Source: RUG11462 sp045649405
GTDB lineage: Bacteria; Bacillota; Clostridia; Oscillospirales; Acutalibacteraceae
DNA: 11,927 nucleotides
NCBI GenBank assembly: GCA_045649405.1
Contig: JAZRPW010000047.1
Location: forward strand, 1-11,927
Direction of reading: 5' to 3'
Shown here one piece after another: positions 1 through 6,413 of the stretch. The notes under the pieces are model-generated. The model was not told the DNA's origin and ran no database searches. It saw only the letters and a list, made by a program, of their open reading frames with translations. Position 1 is the first letter of the stretch, and every line of letters starts with the position of its first letter. The position numbers and the translations under genes are program-made.

Positions 1-396
1 GCCGTCTTTTTCTGAAATACCAATAACACCCCTTAAAGTGTCATAAGGCATTCCGGCAACCGACAAAAGTGTGTCGCCTGGTCGCAAAAGACCGAAAAGC
101 GCAACGGTAATTGTGTGGGTGCCAGAAACAAAGTTGTGGCGAATGATTGAGTCTTCACAACCCATAATTTGCGCAAAAACACGCTCAAGGGTATCTCTGC
201 CCTTGTCATCATAACCATAACCGGTTGTAACGCCAAAGCAACTTTCAGACACGTTGTTGTCAATGAATGCTTTTAGCACTTTGTTTTGGTTGTATTCAGT
301 AATCTCATCACGAGCCAAAAATTGTTGTTTTAGCGCCTCTTCGGCTTGTAGGCTTAGTGCGAGTGTTTTTTCAGAAATGTTAAAAAATGAACTCAT
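1..396 (-). CDS. Methionine gamma-lyase / aluminium-resistance family PLP protein (partial, N-terminal 132 residues)
   Basis: This is the 5' part of a gene that runs off the left edge of the window; translated by hand, it is open from ATG at 396 to base 1. The visible protein resembles the N-terminus of the cystathionine beta-lyase-like family once annotated as aluminium resistance protein (COG4100, methionine gamma-lyase family). Key stretches are TTGYGYDDKGRDTLE (residues 57-71) and RHNFVSGTHTI (86-96), followed by the LRPGD turn (104-108). These are PLP fold-type I enzymes acting on sulfur amino acids; the catalytic lysine lies outside the window. The start is supported by an AGGAAAGG purine run about 12 bases upstream, inside the end of the GNAT gene, which stops only 4 bases before this ATG. 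It is the last visible gene of a three-gene minus-strand run. Family assignment is from remembered motifs; the exact substrate is unknown. Confidence 0.8.
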   Translation of the reverse strand, partial: MSSFFNISEKTLALSLQAEEALKQQFLARDEITEYNQNKVLKAFIDNNVSESCFGVTTGYGYDDKGRDTLERVFAQIMGCEDSIIRHNFVSGTHTITVALFGLLRPGDTLLSVAGMPYDTLRGVIGISEKDG

Positions 397-400
397 TTCT

Positions 401-1120
401 TTATTTTACCTTTCCTGTAAAAATTTTTTCTTGCAATTTAAACCCGTTTTTTAAGTAAAACGGTGTAACTTTTTCTTCGCAATAAACATAAATGTTTTGC
501 TTTTTGTCTTGCTTTAAGTCAAAAACAAGTGAATTTAAAAGTGCCGAGCCGACACCACTATTTCTGTTAGTTATGTAAACCGCAATTGTTGAGATAATTG
601 CCGAGTTTTCATCTTCCCACCCGGTAAAAACAACACCTTTATTGCAGTTTATAAGTCTAGATTTGTTGTGCGCTAGTCTAAATGACAGGTCAGAAACAAA
701 CTCGTTATAATCAGGCAAACAAAACTCGTTTGAAATCAAATTATAAACAGATTTAAAATCAGGGTAAAAGTTTTTTTCAAAATGTTTTTGCCCTTGTGTT
801 TCTTCTTTGCATTTTAGCAAATCAATGCTTTTTAAAAGGAAATTTTGCGAATTATTCGCAAAAACTTCGTTGCAAAAAATGTTGCTAACCCCATTCATCA
901 AAAGAAATGCTTCAATTTCTTCAAAGTCTGCATTTTCAAAACAAAAGACGGTTGCGCCATCATTTAAAATGTTGATAAAAGCGCAAACTTTTCCGTCAAA
1001 TTCTTGTTTGAATGTTTTACAAAAATCTTGAGATTTGTAAAGGCAAGCGTTAGATTTAATTTTCAGCAAGAAAACATTATTTGCTTTAAAACTTTCAGTT
1101 ATGTCAACCAAAGAAATCAT
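401..1120 (-). CDS. GNAT-family N-acetyltransferase
   Basis: A 239-residue protein whose C-terminal third has the GNAT acetyl-CoA-binding signature. Motif A appears at about residues 180-195 as AVYITNRNSGVGSALLNSL, where the R/Q-x-x-G-x-G/A pyrophosphate loop is RNSGVG. Motif B is the YCEEKVTPFYLKNGF stretch (213-227), typical of the family's 'N..A..FY...GF' ending. The first 130 residues are poorly conserved and probably form an extra N-terminal domain like those in two-domain GNATs. Substrate cannot be inferred. Its ATG directly abuts the TAG stop of the M42 peptidase gene (TAGATG), and a GGAG site lies inside that gene's end, so the two are almost certainly translated from one message. The gene downstream starts 4 bases after its stop. 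No signal peptide or membrane segment is seen, so it is cytoplasmic. Confidence 0.8.
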   Translation of the reverse strand: MISLVDITESFKANNVFLLKIKSNACLYKSQDFCKTFKQEFDGKVCAFINILNDGATVFCFENADFEEIEAFLLMNGVSNIFCNEVFANNSQNFLLKSIDLLKCKEETQGQKHFEKNFYPDFKSVYNLISNEFCLPDYNEFVSDLSFRLAHNKSRLINCNKGVVFTGWEDENSAIISTIAVYITNRNSGVGSALLNSLVFDLKQDKKQNIYVYCEEKVTPFYLKNGFKLQEKIFTGKVK

Positions 1121-2143
1121 CTAAATTTCTCCGTTTGCAAGTTGCTGTGCAGTAACTTCAACCAATTTTCTCAAAGCGGTAATATCATCTTTGTGTGCAA
1201 CGCAGTAAGCCGAGTGAATGTATCTTGTAGGAAGCGCAATGTTAATGGTTTTGACACCATTTCTTGACTTGTGAATTGCACTTGCGTTTGTGCCACCTGC
1301 AACAGCAGTTTTAAGTTGTGCTGCAATTCCGTTTTCTTTTGCAAGGGCAAGTACATTATGCACAAGGTTTTTGTCATAAAGTGTGCCGTTGTCCATTAAA
1401 GAAAGGGCAGCGCCAGCACCTAAAACGCAAACAGTTTTATCATCTGGCACGCCAAAAAGGTCTGCCGCAGTTGTTGCTTCAACAGTAATTGCACAGTCAG
1501 GCGCAATTGAATAAGAAGTAACGGTTGCGCCACGGCAACCAATTTCTTCTTGCACTGAAAATGAAAAATATGTGTCATATTCCAAGTCGGATTTAATAAG
1601 GTCAACCATAATTGCACAGCCAACCTTGTCATCAAGTCCTCTTGCGGCAATTTTGTTGCCCAAATCTTCAAACTTTGTGTCAAAAACAGCAACATCACCA
1701 ATTTTAACTTTTTGCATTGCTTCTTGTTTTGATTTTGCGCCAATGTCAATGTAAAGATTGTCAGACTTTTGCACTTTTTTGCGTGAGTCTGCATCTAAAA
1801 GATGTACTGGTGCGCCACCAATAACGCCATAAATATCGTTCTCAAATTTAACACGCTTGCCAAAAATAACTTTAGCATCAATTCCGCCAAGGGTGTTGAA
1901 TTTTAGATAACCGTTGTCATCAATATTAACAACCATAAAGCCCACTTCATCCATGTGAGCGTCAAGCATAATTTTTTTAGCAGGTGTTTTTTTGCCCTTT
2001 TTAAAAGCAATAATGTTGCCAAGGTTGTCAACAGAAACTTCGTCAACAAACCCTTCAATATCTTTTAAAATTTCTGTTCGCAAAATTTCTTCTGCGCCAC
2101 TTGGTGAAGGTGTGTTAGAATATTTTTTTAAAAGTTCAAACAT
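1121..2143 (-). CDS. M42 family metallopeptidase (glutamyl aminopeptidase / FrvX-like)
   Basis: A full-length (340-residue) M42 peptidase, a cytoplasmic dinuclear-metal aminopeptidase family that forms large tetrahedral oligomers and trims short peptides. Family landmarks are in order: AHMDEVGFMV (62-71) with metal ligand H63; GLDDKVG (169-175) with the bridging Asp; QEEIGCRGA (198-206), where E199 would be the general base and E200 a ligand; VEATTAAD (221-228), with E222 at the position where many members have Asp; and YIHSAYCV (308-315) with H310 as the last ligand. All metal and catalytic positions are filled, so the enzyme should be active. The ATG at 2143 is preceded by AAGGAG at a normal distance. 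It is the first gene after the GH5 terminator and leads the M42-GNAT-PLP gene run. Exact substrate preference (Glu/Asp versus broad) is not visible. Confidence 0.93.
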   Translation of the reverse strand: MFELLKKYSNTPSPSGAEEILRTEILKDIEGFVDEVSVDNLGNIIAFKKGKKTPAKKIMLDAHMDEVGFMVVNIDDNGYLKFNTLGGIDAKVIFGKRVKFENDIYGVIGGAPVHLLDADSRKKVQKSDNLYIDIGAKSKQEAMQKVKIGDVAVFDTKFEDLGNKIAARGLDDKVGCAIMVDLIKSDLEYDTYFSFSVQEEIGCRGATVTSYSIAPDCAITVEATTAADLFGVPDDKTVCVLGAGAALSLMDNGTLYDKNLVHNVLALAKENGIAAQLKTAVAGGTNASAIHKSRNGVKTINIALPTRYIHSAYCVAHKDDITALRKLVEVTAQQLANGEI

Positions 2144-2164
2144 TGTTTTCTCCTTAAAATAAAA

Positions 2165-2192
2165 GGTAAAAAGGCGGTTTTTTACCGCCTTT
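2165..2192 (-). terminator. Intrinsic terminator after the GH5-dockerin gene
   Basis: Just downstream of the GH5 stop is a perfect 9-bp inverted repeat, with arms at 2170-2178 and 2184-2192, a 5-base loop and a GGCGGT core. Read on the minus strand it continues into a U-run of about five. This is a classical rho-independent terminator for the GH5 gene. Only 57 bases separate the GH5 stop from the M42 start, so the M42 operon must either use read-through or a promoter lying inside the 3' end of the GH5 gene. Confidence 0.85.
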
Positions 2193-2200
2193 AATTAATT

Positions 2201-3529
2201 CTAGAATCTTTCAAGTTTTGCCAAAACTTTTCTCATTTTATACAAATCTCTAATGTCAATAACGCCATCTCTGTTAGCGTCTGCACCTTTTTCAAAAGGT
2301 TTGTCAAGAGTTTTTGCAAGTTGTTTTCTTAAATACAAAATGTCAATGGTATCAAAAGCCCCATTGTTGTTAGCATCTCCCAATGTCCAAGAAATATCGC
2401 CAACAATAAATTCTTTTGAGTTTGCAACAACTGCTTTTGCATATTCTCCACTATTAGATGTCCAAGCAATTTTTTGACCTTGTTTTCTGGTCATCATTCT
2501 CATATCGCCGCCGTCATCCCACAAAAATACTGGAATTTTGTAGTCGCCACGAACTTGTTTAACAAAAGATTCTGCCCATTTTACCTTTGTTGCAGATGCA
2601 ACGCTTTCGTAAAAACCACATTCGCCTATAACAACGCCAAAACCGTGAGCTTCGGCATATTCACACCATGTTCTTGCATAACCATCAACTGTTGCTGGTT
2701 TCATTTGGTCAGATGTGCTGTACCAGTGAATGTCAACAATAATGTGGTCATCATCATTAGGAATGGTGAGTTTTGAAATTTGGTTTTGGTACCATTGTGC
2801 GCCGTAGGTTGGAAGCATCAAAAATCTTCTATCATTATTGCCACCGGTTGCACGAACAGTATCAACAAAAATTTGATAAAGCTCATTGAGTTTGTCAAAA
2901 GGAGGTTGTGAGTGACCCCACCAACAGTAACCTGTACCTGTTCCACAACCATCGGCTTGAGCGGTTGCCAAAATTTCGTTACCACCTTCTAAAATCAAGT
3001 GTTCATCATAATTCCTAAAGAATGAAGCAACCTGTTCCCAAGTGTCAGCATATTGCTTTTTAACCTCTTCCCAAGCACTACCAGTTGCAGAAATGTTAAG
3101 CCAATCTCTGTCGTCATGGTGCATATTAAGAATAACATACATATGGTTGTTTAAACACCAACTAATAACCTCTCTAAGACGGTTTAAAAGTTCAGTTTTA
3201 ACAACATATTTACCGTTTACATTTTTTGTGGTTTGCGGACCCCAAGAAACTGGAATTCTAACTGCGTTAAAACCAGTGTCTGCAACCAAGTTAATCATTT
3301 CTTCACTTGTTTCAATTTTTACAAATGCAGTTTCTTGCTCGTAAACTGAAGAATATGCTTTTGAGTGGTTTTCAAAGGTATTGCCAAGGTTCCAACCAGC
3401 ACCAATTCTTTGAACAAAGTCAGCAGGCGCAAGGTCAAACGGGTCTTCGGTTACTTCTGCAACTGAAGGAATGTTGAATGCACCAAAACAGATGCAAATG
3501 AGCACAAGAATACTAATAAATTTTTTCAT
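2201..3529 (-). CDS. Secreted GH5 endoglucanase (cellulase) with C-terminal type I dockerin
   Basis: A 442-residue secreted glycoside hydrolase. Residues 1-24 are a signal peptide (MKK, hydrophobic core, PSVA before the predicted cut). Residues about 35-365 are a GH5 (beta/alpha)8 domain: GAGWNLGNTF (43-52), RIPVSW (91-96), NMHHDD (135-140), the acid/base Glu in EGGNEI (E185), the HWY strand (268-270), the nucleophile in IGECGF (E303) and FLWDDGG (336-341). Members cleave beta-1,4-glucans or related hemicelluloses. Residues 382-440 are a type I dockerin with two calcium loops: D385-x-N-x-N-G-x-x-D-x-x-D396 and D417-x-N-x-D-G-x-x-D-x-x-D428, each followed by a helix. This implies docking to a cohesin on a scaffoldin or cell-surface protein; no cohesin is in the window. 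AGGAG lies 8 bases before the ATG, with a good promoter upstream and a terminator after the stop, so it looks monocistronic. Exact polysaccharide substrate is uncertain. Confidence 0.93.
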   Translation of the reverse strand: MKKFISILVLICICFGAFNIPSVAEVTEDPFDLAPADFVQRIGAGWNLGNTFENHSKAYSSVYEQETAFVKIETSEEMINLVADTGFNAVRIPVSWGPQTTKNVNGKYVVKTELLNRLREVISWCLNNHMYVILNMHHDDRDWLNISATGSAWEEVKKQYADTWEQVASFFRNYDEHLILEGGNEILATAQADGCGTGTGYCWWGHSQPPFDKLNELYQIFVDTVRATGGNNDRRFLMLPTYGAQWYQNQISKLTIPNDDDHIIVDIHWYSTSDQMKPATVDGYARTWCEYAEAHGFGVVIGECGFYESVASATKVKWAESFVKQVRGDYKIPVFLWDDGGDMRMMTRKQGQKIAWTSNSGEYAKAVVANSKEFIVGDISWTLGDANNNGAFDTIDILYLRKQLAKTLDKPFEKGADANRDGVIDIRDLYKMRKVLAKLERF

Positions 3530-3565
3530 TTTTAATTCTCCTAAATTTTTATTACGGTTGAAAAT

Positions 3566-3594
3566 ATTATAACATTAGTTGCACAAAATTACAA
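3566..3594 (-). promoter_or_regulatory. Sigma-70-type promoter for the GH5-dockerin gene
   Basis: On the minus strand there is a perfect -10 box TATAAT (3566-3571), a -35-like TTGTAA (3589-3594, four of six consensus bases) and a 17-base spacer. It lies about 37 bases upstream of the GH5 ATG, leaving a short leader with the AGGAG site. The flanks are extremely AT-rich. No obvious operator or catabolite-repression (cre) palindrome is seen. Confidence 0.65.
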
Positions 3595-3621
3595 TATATA
3601 TTTTAAAATATTATTAAATAC

Positions 3622-3649
3622 AAAAAAGGCGGTAAAAACCACCTTTTTT
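3622..3649 (-). terminator. Intrinsic terminator after the mini-dockerin gene
   Basis: A 12-bp stem (arms 3622-3633 and 3638-3649, one G-U wobble in the RNA) with a 4-base loop ends in a six-T run on the minus strand. It lies about 20 bases after the stop of the mini-dockerin gene and separates the amidohydrolase unit from the GH5 gene. Its GGTGGT/ACCGCC core is nearly the same as that of the terminator after the GH5 gene at 2170-2192. The long A/T flanks could also let it work on the plus strand, but no plus-strand gene ends here. Confidence 0.85.
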
Positions 3650-3666
3650 CTAAAATCTAATTATAA

Positions 3667-3851
3667 TCAAATTTCTTTTAATTTTACTAAATTTTTTCTC
3701 GTTTTAAGCAAATCTAACATATCATAAACGCCATCTCTGTTGGCGTCTGCACCAACATAAAATTCAGCGGTAATGGTTTGTGCGTTTGCCGGTGTGCAAG
3801 AAAATCCAAAACACACTGCAAAACACAAAATCAAACTAATGATTTTTTCAT
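3667..3851 (-). pseudogene. Small secreted single-repeat dockerin gene with a one-base frameshift
   Basis: From ATG at 3851 (its ATGA overlaps the amidohydrolase stop; AGGAG upstream) the frame ends after six codons (MKKSLV, then TGA). One reading frame over, the sequence is open to a TGA at 3667-3669. It encodes a hydrophobic signal-peptide core (ILCFAVCFGFS), a plausible cleavage site ending ANA, and then one dockerin calcium loop with helix: GADANRDGVYDMLDLL. Adding a single base near the A6 tract right after the ATG restores an intact protein of about 61 residues starting MKK(F/I)ISLILCF, closely matching the GH5 signal peptide (MKKFISILVLI). The loop has the right D-x-N-x-D-G-x-x-D-x-x-D ligands. 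It has no catalytic domain. It may be a decayed, internally deleted copy of a dockerin enzyme, a phase-variable small protein, or an assembly error at a homopolymer. The frameshift itself is directly visible. Confidence 0.7.
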
Positions 3852-4681
3852 TTTTCTACTCCTAAAATTTTCTCAGCATTTTTGTGAGAAATTAACTCTT
3901 TTTCATCTTCACTTAAAGGCAAAGTTTTAAAATATTCAACAAACTTTTTTTGCTCGCCCCAAGGGCAGTCGGTTGCAAATAAAATGTTCTTAGCACCGTG
4001 TTTTTTAATGATTTTTAAAAGTAGAGCTTCATCAATTTTATCAAGCGAATAAGCAGTGTCAAAAATCACTGGCGCGCCACATAGTTTTTCAAGCACTTCC
4101 AGGTACATTTCACAACCACCAAGGTGGGCTAAAATGATGTGCCTTTTTTGTGGAATTTCGTTGCCATAAACTGCTTTTAGCATTGTCAAAACACGGTCAG
4201 GTGGACAATGAATTTTTTCTGGCAAACCAGCGTCAAGCCCTGCGTGAATGACTACAAAAAGGTCAAGTTCTACACACTTTTTAATGATTTTTACATAACG
4301 CTCATCATCAATAAAAGTGCTTTGATAATCAGGGTGCAATTTAACCCCTTTAAGCCCTAAATTTTTAATAAAAATCAGTTTTTCTTCCAAGTTTTCATTG
4401 TCAGGGTGAATGCCACCGAAAGAAAAAATATTTTTCTCATCATTAATCTCTTTTGCCCAGTTGTTTACCGTGTCAAAATGCTTTGGATTTGTGACAACAG
4501 GAAGCACAACGCAAGCGTCAATTTTAGCGGTTTTCATTGACTCTAAAAGGCCTTGTTTTGTGCCGTTGGCAGTAGGCAAAAATTCTTGCAACTCTTTTGG
4601 CAATTTTGCAACTAGCGTGTCAAGACTGCGCTTTGCAAGAGTATTAGGAAAAATGTGAGTGTGTGTATCAATAAATCGCAA
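3848..4681 (-). CDS. Amidohydrolase family 2 (TIM-barrel metal-dependent hydrolase)
   Basis: A 277-residue cytoplasmic protein of the amidohydrolase_2 type (PF04909-like; decarboxylases and lactonases such as ACMSD relatives). Numbered from the chosen start, metal-site motifs are FIDTHTHIF (H7, H9), GVKLHPDYQ (K114, H116), VVIHAG (H146), LAHLGG (H186) and FATDCPWG (D238), which is the family order. The frame stays open up to a TTG at 4726, but that has no ribosome binding site. The TTG at 4681 has an AGAAGG site a few bases upstream and gives the typical MRFIDTHTHIFP beginning, so I choose it. The stop overlaps the start of the mini-dockerin gene by ATGA, so the two were made from one transcript. 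The substrate is not known; the closest annotated relatives are generic metal-dependent hydrolases. Confidence 0.85.
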   Translation of the reverse strand: MRFIDTHTHIFPNTLAKRSLDTLVAKLPKELQEFLPTANGTKQGLLESMKTAKIDACVVLPVVTNPKHFDTVNNWAKEINDEKNIFSFGGIHPDNENLEEKLIFIKNLGLKGVKLHPDYQSTFIDDERYVKIIKKCVELDLFVVIHAGLDAGLPEKIHCPPDRVLTMLKAVYGNEIPQKRHIILAHLGGCEMYLEVLEKLCGAPVIFDTAYSLDKIDEALLLKIIKKHGAKNILFATDCPWGEQKKFVEYFKTLPLSEDEKELISHKNAEKILGVEK

Positions 4682-4750
4682 AAAAACACCTTCTAAAATT
4701 GGTTTTCTGTTAAATATTTTAAACAATTCTGCGTAAAAATCAACATTTTT

Positions 4751-4821
4751 TCAAAAAATTTCAAAAAATTTGTGCAAAAACCCTTTTAATTTGTATTTAT
4801 TTGTAGTATTATATATATAAT
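4751..4821 (+). promoter_or_regulatory. Candidate promoter of the symporter-paaK-ior operon, with A-tract UP region
   Basis: The divergent gap holds a TATAAT (4816-4821) with a weak -35 TTGTAT (4791-4796) at a long 19-base spacing; an alternative -10 TATTAT lies at 4807-4812. Upstream are two direct copies of a 10-base A-tract unit (4751-4760, 4761-4770) and a further A5 at 4776-4780. Placed one helical turn apart, these would bend the DNA or act as an UP element. The leader would be about 40 bases. The exact -10 is uncertain because the whole stretch is alternating AT. Confidence 0.45.
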
Positions 4822-4827
4822 TATTTT

Positions 4828-4844
4828 CTAAGCCAGGTGGCTAG
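4828..4844 (+). promoter_or_regulatory. Short palindrome in the operon leader (possible operator or RNA hairpin)
   Basis: Arms AGCCA (4831-4835) and TGGCT (4838-4842) around GG, extendable with CTA/TAG if one A bulges, lie just after the proposed -10 and about 10 bases before the AGGAGAG site of the symporter gene. It is GC-rich against an AT-rich background. It has no U-run, so it is not a terminator. It could be a repressor site near +10 or a small 5' hairpin; which one is not decidable here. Confidence 0.35.
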
Positions 4845-4868
4845 TTCGTTAGGAGAGATTTTTTAAGA

Positions 4869-6407
4869 ATGTTAAAATATATATTCTTGGTAGTGTTTTT
4901 TGCAATTATGCTTGGCGTTGGTTTTTATTGCAGAAAATCTGCTACTGATGTAAACGGATTTGTTTTAGGTGGCCGTTCGGTTGGCCCTTGGGTAACCGCA
5001 TTTGCTTATGGTACTTCTTACTTTTCAGCAGTAATTTTTGTTGGTTACGCGGGTCAGTTTGGTTGGAAATTCGGCGTTGCTTCAACCTGGATTGGTCTTG
5101 GCAATGCTTTCATCGGCTCACTTTTAGCATGGTCTATTTTGGGCAGGCGCACAAGGGTAATGACTCAACATTTGTCATCGGCAACAATGCCTGAGTTTTT
5201 TGAAAAGCGTTTTGATTCAAAGGCGTTAAAAATTGTTGCAGCGATAATTACTTTTGTTTTCTTGGTGCCTTACACCGCATCGCTTTACAACGGTTTGTCT
5301 CGTCTTTTTGGTCTTGCATTTAACATTGACTATTCGGTTTGCGTTATTGCAATGGCGGTGCTTACTTGTATTTATGTTGTTGTTGGTGGTTACATGGCAA
5401 CTGCAATTAATGACTTCATTCAAGGCATTATTATGATTGGCGGTATTGTTGCGGTGGTCGTTGCGGTGCTTAATGGCAACGGTGGTTTTACAAAAGCGCT
5501 TGAATCACTTTCAAAAGTAACAGAAGAAGGCGTTACAATGCAAGGTGCATTCACTTCATTCTTCGGGCCTGACGCATTAGGGCTTTTGTTTGTAGTGCTT
5601 CTTACTTCGCTTGGCACTTGGGGACTTCCACAAATGGTTGGCAAGTTCTACGCAATCAAAGATGAAAAGGCAATTAAAACAGGCACAATGGTTTCAACAG
5701 TTTTTGCGCTTATCGTTGCAGGTGGTTGCTACTTCCTTGGTGGTTTTGGCAGACTTTACACACCTGAATACGCAGCAAACGGCAGTGTAATTTATGACAG
5801 CATTGTTCCAAAAATGGTTGAAGGCTTGCCTGAAATTTTAATCGGCATTGTAATTGTTTTGGTACTTTCTGCATCAATGTCAACATTGTCTTCACTTGTG
5901 TTAACATCAGGCTCAACTTTAACACTTGACTTTATTGCACCACTCAAGAAAAAAGGTTTGAGTGAAAAACAAAAATTAGTTTCAATTAGAATTTTAATTG
6001 TTTTCTTTGTTGCAGTTTCTGCAGTAATTGCAATTGTTCAAGCAAAATCTTCAGTAACATTCATTGCACAACTTATGGGTGTTTCTTGGGGTGCTTTGGC
6101 AGGCGCATTTTTAGCACCATTTATGTATGGTCTTTATCTTAAACGCACAACAAAAGCGGCAGTTTGGGTTTCATTTATCTCTGGTTGTGGCATTATGATT
6201 TTAAATCTTTTGTGCCCATCAATTTTCCCAGTGTTCTTTAGAAGTCCAATCAACGCAGGTGTGCTCGCAATGGTAGCAGGTCTTGTTTTAGTACCAATTG
6301 TTAGCTACATTACACCAAAACCTAAAAACGATGTTGACAAGATTTTTGCTTGTTACGATAGAAAAATTACAGTAAGAGCTTCAAGAGCACTTGAAGATGA
6401 GGAGTAA
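4869..6407 (+). CDS. Sodium:solute symporter (SSS family, PutP-like)
   Basis: A 512-residue integral membrane protein of the SSS (SLC5-type) family with about 13 hydrophobic segments. Family landmarks are FVLGGRSVGPWVTAFAYGTS (31-50), the PutP-like 'GGRSLGPW' region after the first helix; GGYMATAINDFIQG (173-186); and SASMSTLSS (334-342), where the adjacent Ser-Thr corresponds to the Na2 site of PutP/vSGLT. It would import an organic solute with Na+ at the cytoplasmic membrane. The start ATG follows AGGAGAG (4851-4857). It is the first gene of the operon; the next gene starts 6 bases after its stop and has its ribosome binding site inside this gene's GATGAGGAG end. The family covers proline, sugars, carboxylates and others. 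The context suggests an aromatic carboxylate such as an arylacetate, but that is inference. Confidence 0.9.
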   Translation: MLKYIFLVVFFAIMLGVGFYCRKSATDVNGFVLGGRSVGPWVTAFAYGTSYFSAVIFVGYAGQFGWKFGVASTWIGLGNAFIGSLLAWSILGRRTRVMTQHLSSATMPEFFEKRFDSKALKIVAAIITFVFLVPYTASLYNGLSRLFGLAFNIDYSVCVIAMAVLTCIYVVVGGYMATAINDFIQGIIMIGGIVAVVVAVLNGNGGFTKALESLSKVTEEGVTMQGAFTSFFGPDALGLLFVVLLTSLGTWGLPQMVGKFYAIKDEKAIKTGTMVSTVFALIVAGGCYFLGGFGRLYTPEYAANGSVIYDSIVPKMVEGLPEILIGIVIVLVLSASMSTLSSLVLTSGSTLTLDFIAPLKKKGLSEKQKLVSIRILIVFFVAVSAVIAIVQAKSSVTFIAQLMGVSWGALAGAFLAPFMYGLYLKRTTKAAVWVSFISGCGIMILNLLCPSIFPVFFRSPINAGVLAMVAGLVLVPIVSYITPKPKNDVDKIFACYDRKITVRASRALEDEE

Positions 6408-6413
6408 ATTTAA

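Noticed and set aside
1171..1794. Open frames of 68 and 124 residues inside the M42 gene
   Set aside because: Same-strand shadows in another frame of a clearly conserved gene; low-complexity Lys/Leu/Gln-rich composition and no ribosome binding site.
3652..3851. Intact new small gene in place of a pseudogene
   Set aside because: The frame from the only good start stops after six codons, and the dockerin frame has an upstream stop and no ATG before the signal peptide, so I cannot call an intact CDS.
4682..4726. Longer amidohydrolase form starting at TTG 4726
   Set aside because: No ribosome binding site precedes it, and the added 15 residues come before the usual MRFIDTHTH start, which has an AGAAGG site upstream.
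4822..4868. Riboswitch or T-box leader before the symporter operon
   Set aside because: The leader is only about 40 bases, with one small hairpin and no terminator/antiterminator pair or T-box sequence, so it is too short for a known riboswitch.
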